A stretch of 8,923 nt of DNA from Alistipes sp. Lineage in GTDB: Bacteria; Bacteroidota; Bacteroidia; Bacteroidales; Rikenellaceae. Below the pieces are notes generated by a model. The model searched no databases. It saw only the letters and a list, made by a program, of their open reading frames with translations, and was not told the DNA's origin. Each line of letters begins with the position of its first letter. The first letter of the stretch is position 1. The stretch is taken from positions 1 through 8,923 of the forward strand of contig JAGBIR010000005.1 of NCBI GenBank assembly GCA_017934845.1, written 5' to 3'. The position numbers were made by a program, and so were the translations under genes. Of this stretch, positions 1 through 6,466 are shown piece by piece.

Positions 1-1077
1 ATGGAAGTTGGTAATTATTCGGTTCACTACGCGGAACTTAAAACCCAGCGGCGTAATCATAATCTGCGTAGCAGCCTTTAGCTTCGTAAGGCCCTCGCGA
101 CGCATATATCCAATCAGATCCTCCAGCACATCGCGACCTGAATAGTCGGCAGGAATATCGTAACTCTCCCACTGGCCGATAACCCGCTCGGCGTTAGGCT
201 CTCCCGTTTGTCGCACGCGCCATCCAAGCACCGGCAGCGACTCCAGCGTGCGCACCGAGGTAGTCCCTACGGCTGTCACATTGCCATAATGCGCCAACAG
301 ATTCTCCAGCGTCGAGAGCATTACCTCGAAATGTTCGGTGTGCATTGGATGCTTTGTCGCATCGTCGCTCTTAACGGGAAGGAATGTCCCTGCACCGACG
401 TGCAACGTAACTTCATCGAAGCGGAATCCCTGCTCGCGCATCGAGGCTATCATCTCGTCGGTAAAGTGAAGACCTGCCGTCGGTGCAGCTACCGAGCCTT
501 CGAACTTTGAATATACGGTCTGATAGCGTGTAAGGTCAATCTCCTCACTCTCACGATTCAAGTATGGCGGGATAGGTATTCGGCCCAGATGTTCAAGCAG
601 CTGGCCAAAAGTCAAATCGACATCCCACTCAAAGCGCACGATATGCTCCCTCTCGCCACGCTCCCGAATCTCGGCACGCAACTGACAAGGCTCGCCCTCA
701 TAATCGAAATTTATCTCGACAAAACCATCTTTCCACTTCTTCAGATTACCCACAATGCAGCTCCACTCGCACTCACCCTTAACGGCAAAAGCGCGCTCAT
801 AGTCGGCCGGCTGATGGGGCTCAAGACAGAACACCTCGATACGCGCTCCCGACGGTTTGTGCATAATAACTCGCGCACGAATAACCTTCGTATTATTAAA
901 GACAAGCAGCGATTCTGCGGGCAGCTCCTCGGCCAAACGCGCAAAACGGCTTTCGCTAATCGAGCCGTTGCGATAGACCATAAGTTTTGAGTCACTGCGT
1001 CGCTCGAGCGGGAACTTGGCAATACGCTCGTCGGGCAGCGGGTAATCAAAATCGTTAATATCAATATATCGTTCCAT
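1..1077 (-). CDS. queA: QueA, tRNA preQ1 ribosyltransferase-isomerase, long form, C-terminus cut by window edge
   Basis: QueA transfers and isomerises the ribosyl group of S-adenosylmethionine onto preQ1 at the wobble position of tRNA, giving epoxyqueuosine in the cytoplasmic queuosine pathway. The minus-strand frame is open from the ATG at 1077 to base 1 (359 codons, no stop). Family motifs appear in order: VFNNTKVI near residues 60-67, PIPPYLNR, RYQTVYS, the signature AAPTAGLHF, VTLHVGAGTF, a histidine-rich PMHTEHFEV, and AVGTTSVRTLES at about 269-280. The window ends exactly at the conserved ITNFH, after which E. coli QueA has about 55 more residues. That landmark lies near residue 301 in E. 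coli but at 359 here, and most of the excess is an insertion of about 41 residues between GTTSVRTLES and TQIMITPLGF. The full protein is therefore probably a little over 400 residues. It starts 8 nt after the stop of the upstream secreted-protein gene, so read-through transcription is likely. The family is certain; equivalence to the short QueA of other bacteria is less so. Confidence 0.95.
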   Translation of the reverse strand, partial: MERYIDINDFDYPLPDERIAKFPLERRSDSKLMVYRNGSISESRFARLAEELPAESLLVFNNTKVIRARVIMHKPSGARIEVFCLEPHQPADYERAFAVKGECEWSCIVGNLKKWKDGFVEINFDYEGEPCQLRAEIRERGEREHIVRFEWDVDLTFGQLLEHLGRIPIPPYLNRESEEIDLTRYQTVYSKFEGSVAAPTAGLHFTDEMIASMREQGFRFDEVTLHVGAGTFLPVKSDDATKHPMHTEHFEVMLSTLENLLAHYGNVTAVGTTSVRTLESLPVLGWRVRQTGEPNAERVIGQWESYDIPADYSGRDVLEDLIGYMRREGLTKLKAATQIMITPLGFKFRVVNRIITNFH

Positions 1078-1085
1078 AATTCATT

Positions 1086-3410
1086 TTATTTCAACTCATT
1101 AAGCCAACGCTCGGCATAGCATACACTTGCATACGCCTCAACCAAATCGGCCGGCACATAGAAGTATTGGCTCGACGACTCATAGCCAATTGATGAGTCG
1201 CACACCACAACCTTCAAATGCTCCTCGATGATGCGTTTATCAATCTCCAACGCTCGGCGCATAGTTGCCTTACACTCCTCGCGCTCGGCATCGGTAGTGG
1301 CCTTAGCATGGCGGTTACGGGCATCGAAGAAACGACCCTGCTCGACACCCGACTTAAGATGGTTGTAAACGGCCTGCATACGTCCAAGCTCCAATTTGAG
1401 CGTTTGGCGATGCTTTCCATCAACCACATCCATAGCCTTTTGCAAGAGTTTCGCTCCCTCGCCAAAGCCATCGGCACTCTTATCCATCAAATCAAACCAC
1501 ACATCCATCGGATAGATTGTCTTCCAATAATAGACATCGTCGTAAGGCGTACCAACAACAAATGTGGCAGGATAACCCGTTGCTTTGGTGTACATAGGAT
1601 TAGAAGGGCCCCAATGCTGCGGGCCGGAATAGAGCATGCGCATCTGGAATGGGAAGTTCTCGAATCCCTCCGAGCAGAGTCGCCACGCCTCGCGCACAAG
1701 CGGTGCAGCCTTCTGACCATACTCCGACTCGGCCAAACGCGCTACGGCATCGTTAGCCGTATCACCTCTGCGGAACGACTGGAAGAGCTTTAGATTCTCC
1801 GACGGATAGCCGCCCAACGACCAGCTGAGCATAACACCATTAACATCCTGACTCGACAGATTTTCAGCGTGTTGCGCAACCAAATCCAGCACAGGAACGG
1901 ATGGTACTGCCGCCATCTCCCAAGTGGCATTCACCTGCACCTTTGCAACGGTCCTTAAACCCGCCTTGCGAGCCAGCTCCCAATTGCGCAACGCACGCGG
2001 TCCGGGGCCGACAGCCGACAACGAATACTCACCCAACTGCGACTGCACGCCACCGCGCTCGATAGGTTTACCCCACTCGCTAACGGCCATAAACCAGCAG
2101 CTCTTCGGCAAGCGCGAAATGATCTCCTCGCACTCATTATCGGGCCATCCCCAATCCCACACGATAACCTTTGCATCGGGATTTCCGCGATGGACACCCT
2201 GCTCGATAGCGGTATTCACATCGACAATAAGGTCGGCATAGGGGCGATCCTTACAGAGCGGGCAACGCTCGTGAGCATAGGGGCGCGACGCACACGAAGT
2301 ATAGTTCTCCGAAGCCGTAATGGTAAAGACACCACCCAACCCCTCAACTTCGCTAAATAGGCTCTCCATCGAATCCGACATCCACTTCAGCACCTCGGGC
2401 TTCGATGTACAGAACGAGCGCAGACCCTGATATTCCGGACCCGCCAACGCCTCACGCTCGGCTACGCCATCGAAATACTCTTTGTGCATAGCTCGCGGCT
2501 CGTTCAGGTAGAGATATACCTTTATGCCATACTTCGCGGCCCTATCAACCAATCGTTTTAGGCCCGCCTTACGCTCCATAGCCTTCGCATCGCCCGGGAA
2601 CCCACCCTCGGGCAGCACCATCATACGCAACACAGAGTGCAACCATACGCCATTCACTCCCGCCTCCGACAAACGACGGAACAACTCCTCAGGGTATGAC
2701 GAGAGCTCCTCCTCGAGCAGCGGGTCACCATAATCGGCAAAATAGGGGAATATCATACGAAGTTCAAAACCTTCGTGCGATGGTTCTAAAGCCACCACCT
2801 TCGATTTTTTCACCTTATCGAACTCGCGCATAAAGCCGAATCGCTCATCCTCCTGATTATAGGCAATATCGACCAGCGGTGCCACATCCTTGGCAAACTG
2901 CTCGACTCGCGCTACCACTTCGGCACTCGGCTCCTCATATTTCAGCGGCTCACACTTGGGCTTTACACTACCCAACTTCTCCCACAAAAAGTCATCCTCA
3001 ATGAGTCGATACTTTAGCTCCTCGCGCTCCATACCGAGCAGCTGCGTCAGCTGATCGTAAGGCAACAGATGCCAATTGCGACGTAAAATGGTAATATATC
3101 CTCGTGTTGTAGCCCACTCCGGCTCGATGCGCTGCTTCTTGGGCAAGCCCATCGACTGAGCCACGCGATCTACGTTCTCGACCGACGTCGATAGAATCTC
3201 CGCCAAGCGACTCTTATCCACCAGACTCCAGTTTCGCCACACAAAAGCGTGCTGGCGCGAAGGGAAATATTCATAATTGATTGGCGGCTTTACGCCATCC
3301 TCGCCCGGCATTACGATTTTCTGCTGCGCAAAGGCCATCGTTGCCACGCCAATTATACAAAAAAACAACACAAAAAGTTGTCGCGAAATATTCCAAAAAG
3401 AGTCTTTCAT
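1086..3410 (-). CDS. Secreted 774-residue protein, probable TIM-barrel glycoside-hydrolase-like enzyme with N-terminal repeat
   Basis: I recognise no exact family, so the function is inferred. Residues 1-28 form a signal peptide: basic and polar start, hydrophobic core LFVLFFCIIGVATMAFA, likely cleavage before QQ at 29. The product should reach the periplasm or outer surface. Residues 55-145 hold two related segments with period 52: RNW at 59-61 and 111-113, each followed by a leucine-rich helix pair. Residues about 215-535 look like a beta/alpha barrel. Candidate strands are GVNGVWLHS (251-259), YGIKVYLYLNEP (294-305), GGVFTITASENY (359-370), AKVIVWDWGWP (413-423) and VNGVMLSWSLGG (523-534). 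This resembles GH20/GH67-type barrels and DUF4838-like proteins, in which a catalytic acid follows a strand; E368 is a candidate. C373, C383 and C386 (SC...CPLC) may bind a metal. The C-terminal part (about 545-774) is mainly helical with aromatic patches. The start at 3410 is favoured by the signal peptide. It is divergent from the other secreted protein and 8 nt upstream of queA. Confidence 0.85.
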   Translation of the reverse strand: MKDSFWNISRQLFVLFFCIIGVATMAFAQQKIVMPGEDGVKPPINYEYFPSRQHAFVWRNWSLVDKSRLAEILSTSVENVDRVAQSMGLPKKQRIEPEWATTRGYITILRRNWHLLPYDQLTQLLGMEREELKYRLIEDDFLWEKLGSVKPKCEPLKYEEPSAEVVARVEQFAKDVAPLVDIAYNQEDERFGFMREFDKVKKSKVVALEPSHEGFELRMIFPYFADYGDPLLEEELSSYPEELFRRLSEAGVNGVWLHSVLRMMVLPEGGFPGDAKAMERKAGLKRLVDRAAKYGIKVYLYLNEPRAMHKEYFDGVAEREALAGPEYQGLRSFCTSKPEVLKWMSDSMESLFSEVEGLGGVFTITASENYTSCASRPYAHERCPLCKDRPYADLIVDVNTAIEQGVHRGNPDAKVIVWDWGWPDNECEEIISRLPKSCWFMAVSEWGKPIERGGVQSQLGEYSLSAVGPGPRALRNWELARKAGLRTVAKVQVNATWEMAAVPSVPVLDLVAQHAENLSSQDVNGVMLSWSLGGYPSENLKLFQSFRRGDTANDAVARLAESEYGQKAAPLVREAWRLCSEGFENFPFQMRMLYSGPQHWGPSNPMYTKATGYPATFVVGTPYDDVYYWKTIYPMDVWFDLMDKSADGFGEGAKLLQKAMDVVDGKHRQTLKLELGRMQAVYNHLKSGVEQGRFFDARNRHAKATTDAEREECKATMRRALEIDKRIIEEHLKVVVCDSSIGYESSSQYFYVPADLVEAYASVCYAERWLNELK

Positions 3411-3437
3411 CGGATTTAGGTATTAAAGTTCGTTTTG

Positions 3438-3445
3438 CAAAGATA
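3438..3445 (-). promoter_or_regulatory. Bacteroidota-type -7 box (TATCTTTG) for the 774-residue gene
   Basis: Read on the minus strand this is TATCTTTG, a full match to the Bacteroidota consensus TAnnTTTG. It ends 27 nt upstream of the ATG at 3410, so transcription would start near 3430 and leave a leader of about 20 nt. A -33 element is weak: TTTC lies 20 nt upstream where TTTG or TTG is expected. The leader is AT-rich with no Shine-Dalgarno, as is normal for the phylum. Confidence 0.6.
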
Positions 3446-3479
3446 GAAAATTAAGCGCAAAGAGGGAAATTTTAGAAAA

Positions 3480-3529
3480 TGTTTTGAGATTAATCAACAT
3501 TATCGCCACTTTTTAATAATATCAAAACA
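3480..3529. repeat. Inverted repeat TGTTTTGA / TCAAAACA between the divergent promoters
   Basis: TGTTTTGA at 3480-3487 is the exact reverse complement of TCAAAACA at 3522-3529, with a 34-nt spacer. A shorter dyad, TTGA-N6-TCAA (3484-3497), shares the left arm and is centred at 3490.5, within two bases of the midpoint between the two -7 boxes. The position suits a shared operator or activator site for the two secreted-protein genes. The region is AT-rich, so an 8-bp inverted repeat in 160 bp is not improbable by chance. Function is inference. Confidence 0.25.
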
Positions 3530-3538
3530 GATTCTTCG

Positions 3539-3546
3539 TATATTTG
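3539..3546 (+). promoter_or_regulatory. Bacteroidota-type -7 box (TATATTTG) for the 552-residue gene
   Basis: TATATTTG fits TAnnTTTG perfectly and lies 24 nt before the ATG at 3571, giving a predicted leader of roughly 20 nt. No clear TTG -33 element is present; only a T-run (3510-3514) sits at about the right distance. The core is embedded in the 12-mer TTCGTATATTTG, which recurs at 5232-5243 before the next gene. A weak -33 may mean that an activator is needed. Confidence 0.65.
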
Positions 3547-3570
3547 CATTAAATAAAGTTATTCACTGCT

Positions 3571-5229
3571 ATGAAAAGATTCATCTTTTACGCAAGTTTT
3601 GCTCTGATTTTATCGACAATGCTCTGCTGGGGTATCGAGTCGAAGGCACAAACACCCTCGCAACCACGCATCGTAAACATTATAAATTTCATACGTCTTT
3701 TAGAGCCACGCGACCCCGTAAATTTTAGCGAAGATGCACTCTTCCAGACCGTCGAGAAGCAGATTGCCGACCTTAAAGAGAAACAGTTGCCGGCAACGTT
3801 CCTTCTGCAGTACGACGCGCTTATCACGCCTCGTTATCAGGAGTTGCTCAAGACATCGCTCTACGCTGGCTCGGAGGTTGGCGGCTGGTGGGAGATTACC
3901 CAACCACACGTCGAGGCTGCCGGCCTTAAGTGGCGCGGTCGCTACCCGTGGGATTGGCACGCGCACGTTGGATTCTCTACGGGATATACCCCCGAGGAGC
4001 GAGAGATTTTGGTCGATGTATATATGGCCAAGTTCAAAGAGATTTTCGGCTACTATCCAAAATCGGTCGGCTCGTGGTTTATCGATGCCCACACACTCGC
4101 CTATATGTACGAAAAATATGGCATCGTGGCGTCGTGCAACTGTCGCGACCAATATGGCACCGACGGCTACACACTTTGGGGCGGTTATTGGAATCAGGCC
4201 TACTATCCAAGCCGCGTAAATGCCTATATGCCGGCTCAAACCAAGTCGGGACAGATTCCCGTACCTATCTTCAGAATGTTGGGTAGCGACCCCATTTACC
4301 AATACGATACGGGGCTTAACCGCGCGCAAGGCGTCATCACACTGGAGCCGGCTTGCAGCGGTGCGGGCGACAACCAAAAATGGGTTGAGTGGTACTTCCG
4401 CACGATGTTTACCAAGCCTTCGTTGGCATTTAACTACGTTCATGTAGGTCAAGAGAACTCGTTTACTTGGAGCAAAATGCGTCAGGGCTGGAATATTCAG
4501 ATTCCGCTCGTTGCCCAGTGGCGCAACGAGGGACGCATTCGTGTTGAGACTTTGTCGGAGTCGGGTGCATGGTTTAAGCGCAACTTCCCCCTCACACCCG
4601 CCACAGCCGTAACAGCTATGCTCGACCAAAACGACAATCCGATAGGCAGCCTCTGGTATAACAGCCGTTTCTATCGTGTAAATATGATGTGGGTACACAA
4701 CGAGTTCCGTTTCCGCGACATTCACCTCTTCGACGAGCGCATCGAATCCGACTACCTGAAAAAGGCAGGGACGTCGAACGAGTGCCGATTTATGACAATG
4801 CCCGTTGTTGATGGTTATTTGTGGAGTACCAATGCAGCATGGGCAGGTCTGCGTCTGGTTGAAGTTTTGCCCGACGGCTCTTCTCGACAGATAAAGACAG
4901 GCCGCCCCGAAATCATCGAGAACGGCAGCGAGTTAGTCGTAAAGTGCAACCCCTCGGAGGGCCAATTTACAATCCGATGCACCGAGCAAGAGCTGCACAT
5001 CAGCTTTATCACCTCGCTTAATTGGGCATTGGAGTTGACCGTCGCACAGGGCAAGCAGCCTCCGTTCAAGCAGATTTCGGAGCGTTCTATTCAGGCAGAA
5101 TTGAACGGCCACCCATACGATATTAACACCATTCGCGGAGGTTTTGCAACGGCCGAGAACAGCTCTTATGTGGTTAGAATTACACCTTCGGCAGGAGTTA
5201 TCACGCTTGATTGCAATCTTTCGAGATAA
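3571..5229 (+). CDS. Secreted 552-residue protein, possible polysaccharide-deacetylase/GH57-like barrel (DUF3863/DUF3864-like)
   Basis: The function is unknown. Residues 1-26 form a signal peptide (MKRF start, hydrophobic core ASFALILSTMLCW, cleavage likely after SKA at 24-26), so it is exported. C19 is not in a lipobox, because leucine precedes it. After IVNIINFIRLLEPRD (34-48) comes a segment typical of NodB/GH57-type beta/alpha barrels: LPATFLLQYDAL (73-84), SEVGGWWEIT (101-110), WDWHAHVGFSTGYTPEER (128-144 region), FGYYPKSVGSWFIDAHTLAYMYEKYGI (159-185 region, with D172 and H174), then a tryptophan- and tyrosine-rich stretch. VHVGQENSFTW (290-300) and MMWVHNEFRFRD (372-383) hold further acidic and histidine candidates. 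Residues about 410-552 look beta-rich and may be a sandwich domain. From memory the layout resembles the Bacteroidales families DUF3863 and DUF3864 (structure from Parabacteroides), which I could not check. It is divergent from the 774-residue secreted protein and probably acts on a glycan, substrate unknown. Confidence 0.85.
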   Translation: MKRFIFYASFALILSTMLCWGIESKAQTPSQPRIVNIINFIRLLEPRDPVNFSEDALFQTVEKQIADLKEKQLPATFLLQYDALITPRYQELLKTSLYAGSEVGGWWEITQPHVEAAGLKWRGRYPWDWHAHVGFSTGYTPEEREILVDVYMAKFKEIFGYYPKSVGSWFIDAHTLAYMYEKYGIVASCNCRDQYGTDGYTLWGGYWNQAYYPSRVNAYMPAQTKSGQIPVPIFRMLGSDPIYQYDTGLNRAQGVITLEPACSGAGDNQKWVEWYFRTMFTKPSLAFNYVHVGQENSFTWSKMRQGWNIQIPLVAQWRNEGRIRVETLSESGAWFKRNFPLTPATAVTAMLDQNDNPIGSLWYNSRFYRVNMMWVHNEFRFRDIHLFDERIESDYLKKAGTSNECRFMTMPVVDGYLWSTNAAWAGLRLVEVLPDGSSRQIKTGRPEIIENGSELVVKCNPSEGQFTIRCTEQELHISFITSLNWALELTVAQGKQPPFKQISERSIQAELNGHPYDINTIRGGFATAENSSYVVRITPSAGVITLDCNLSR

Positions 5230-5243
5230 AATTCGTATATTTG
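5211..5243 (+). promoter_or_regulatory. Bacteroidota promoter (TTG ... TATATTTG) for the pyrD-like/cinA/pncB cluster
   Basis: The -7 box TATATTTG is at 5236-5243 and a TTG -33 candidate is at 5211-5213, with a 22-nt gap. The -33 lies inside the last codons of the preceding gene. Transcription would start near 5250, giving a leader of about 60 nt before the ATG at 5311. It is the only convincing promoter found upstream of the three genes, so they probably form one transcript. Confidence 0.6.
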
Positions 5244-5270
5244 TCTGATTAAAGAATTATCGTCCGCCCC

Positions 5271-5288
5271 ACTCGAGAGCGCCCGAGT
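5271..5288 (+). other. Small stem-loop in the leader of the pyrD-like gene
   Basis: ACTCG (5271-5275) pairs with CGAGT (5284-5288) around an 8-nt loop, within the predicted leader of the downstream operon. It is short and not followed by a T-run, so it is not a convincing terminator of the 552-residue gene and matches no riboswitch I know. AAGGA follows at 5289-5293, 17 nt before the start codon, which is too far for an ordinary Shine-Dalgarno site. A regulatory role is uncertain. Confidence 0.2.
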
Positions 5289-5310
5289 AAGGATTTAACC
5301 ATAAACAGAG

Positions 5311-6465
5311 ATGATAAAGTTTTTAACAAGAACCATAACCTATCTACGAAGTGGCGAATTCAAACTGCACTTCAAATTGTGGAGATGGCGCATGATGCAA
5401 TCTATGCCGGTGGGTAAATACCTCCTGCACAGCATGTATGGCAATAATCACGCGCATCTTGACCGCGATGTGTTCGGCATCCACTTCCGCTCACCGATAG
5501 GTTTGGCAGCAGGCATCGACCACAATGGCGAGTTAATCGACGCTTGGAGTGCTGCGGGTTTCGGTTTTGCCGAGGTAGGAAGCATAACTTCGCACACGCA
5601 GGGCTCTACGCCCCATCCGCACCTGTTCCGTCTGAAGGCCGACCACGCCCTGTTGAATCGTGCCGAGATTGAGAGTGCCGGCGTTGAGCAGGTCATCGAG
5701 AATATCAAGCGACGTCATAGCCGCATAGTAGTAGGAGGCAACATCACAAAAAATACCACTACCGCTCGCGAGGATGCACCTCGTGAGTATTTGCGTCTTT
5801 TCCGACCATTGTATCAATATGTGGATTATTTTACGGTGAATATCTGTTGTAACTCCACCGAAAATCAATTCGTTCCGACCGACAAGGAGGAGATTATGGC
5901 AATCCTTACGCCACTCTTTGAGTTCCGTCGCGGTCAGAATCAATACCGCCCTATTTTGCTGAAGATTTCACCCGATATGAGCGACGAGCAGATTGACCTG
6001 ATGACCGACATTATGCTCGACACCCCACTCGACGGAATTGTCGCTACGGGAGGTACTACGGGCCGTTATGGATTGGATAAATCAGCAACGCAGATGCACG
6101 AATTGGGACGTACCGCCGGCACATTGAGCGGCACACCGCTCAAGAGTCGTGCCATCGAGGTTGTTAAACGCATTTACGTACGCTCGAAAGGCACTTACCC
6201 GATTATTGGTTGCGGCGGAATCTCCACTGCCGAGGATGCCAAAGCTATGCTCGACGCAGGTGCAACACTCGTACAGATATGCACCGAATTTATATATAAC
6301 GGAGGAAAGGCCATTCGTCGCATAAACCTCGGTTTAGACGAGCTTCTTAACAAGCCCGAACCGAGCGGCACACCCGCAAAGGCAACCGACACAGCCGAAG
6401 AAGCGACGACTACGACTGAAAAAGCGACTACCACGGCCAATACTCAACCACTAAAAGCAGAATAA
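5311..6465 (+). CDS. Dihydroorotate dehydrogenase class 2-like flavoprotein with altered active site
   Basis: Class 2 dihydroorotate dehydrogenase (PyrD) oxidises dihydroorotate to orotate with FMN and passes electrons to membrane quinone. The scaffold is clear: an N-terminal amphipathic segment (1-45) like the quinone-tunnel helices, SPIGLAAGID (61-70), GFGFAEVGS (83-91), LFRL (105-108), GGNITKN (142-148), DYFTVN (172-177), LKISPD (217-222 region, K218), DGIVAT (241-246), TLSGTPLKSR (271-280), PIIGCGGIS (297-305) and VQICTEFIYNGG (321-332). Key positions differ from E. coli PyrD: the DK of the flavin loop is DH (70-71); NRMGFNN is NRAEIES (116-122), losing N111; NISSPNT is NICCNST (177-183), with Cys at the catalytic Ser175 position; ATNTT is ATGGTT, losing N246. 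Residues about 349-384 are an Ala/Thr-rich tail. The length of 384 exceeds the usual 335-350 because of this tail. cinA starts one base after its stop. It could be a divergent PyrD or a paralogue with another substrate, so I give no symbol. Confidence 0.85.
   Translation: MIKFLTRTITYLRSGEFKLHFKLWRWRMMQSMPVGKYLLHSMYGNNHAHLDRDVFGIHFRSPIGLAAGIDHNGELIDAWSAAGFGFAEVGSITSHTQGSTPHPHLFRLKADHALLNRAEIESAGVEQVIENIKRRHSRIVVGGNITKNTTTAREDAPREYLRLFRPLYQYVDYFTVNICCNSTENQFVPTDKEEIMAILTPLFEFRRGQNQYRPILLKISPDMSDEQIDLMTDIMLDTPLDGIVATGGTTGRYGLDKSATQMHELGRTAGTLSGTPLKSRAIEVVKRIYVRSKGTYPIIGCGGISTAEDAKAMLDAGATLVQICTEFIYNGGKAIRRINLGLDELLNKPEPSGTPAKATDTAEEATTTTEKATTTANTQPLKAE
6400..6441 (+). repeat. Two imperfect 21-bp tandem units in the C-terminal tail of the PyrD-like gene
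   Basis: Units 6400-6420 and 6421-6441 both read roughly (G/A)AAGCGACnACnACG, encoding EATTTTE and KATTTAN (residues 364-377). The repeat keeps frame and lies in a low-complexity Ala/Thr/Glu-rich tail beyond the folded domain, consistent with expansion by replication slippage. Role, if any, unknown. Confidence 0.55.
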
Positions 6466-6466
6466 A

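Noticed and set aside
208..1064. Several 100-133-codon frames on both strands over the first kilobase
   Set aside because: They all overlap queA, whose motifs are unambiguous across the region.
1078..1085. A separate promoter or terminator between the 774-residue gene and queA
   Set aside because: The gap is only 8 nt, with no room for either.
1218..1793. A 191-codon plus-strand frame inside the 774-residue gene
   Set aside because: It is antisense to a well-supported coding region, shows no domain or start signal, and reads as a codon-bias shadow.
3571..3648. Lipoprotein signal at C19 of the 552-residue protein
   Set aside because: The residue before the cysteine is Leu and there is no Leu-Ser/Ala-Gly/Ala-Cys lipobox. 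SKA at 24-26 is a better signal peptidase I site.
3700..4725. A 341-codon open frame on the minus strand, antisense to the 552-residue secreted protein
   Set aside because: It lies wholly within a gene supported by a signal peptide, a promoter and protein-like composition. The antisense product has no recognisable motif, and long antisense frames arise easily at this codon use.
5261..5300. The ACTCG/CGAGT stem as a rho-independent terminator or riboswitch
   Set aside because: The stem is five pairs, no T-run follows, and no known riboswitch core is recognisable.
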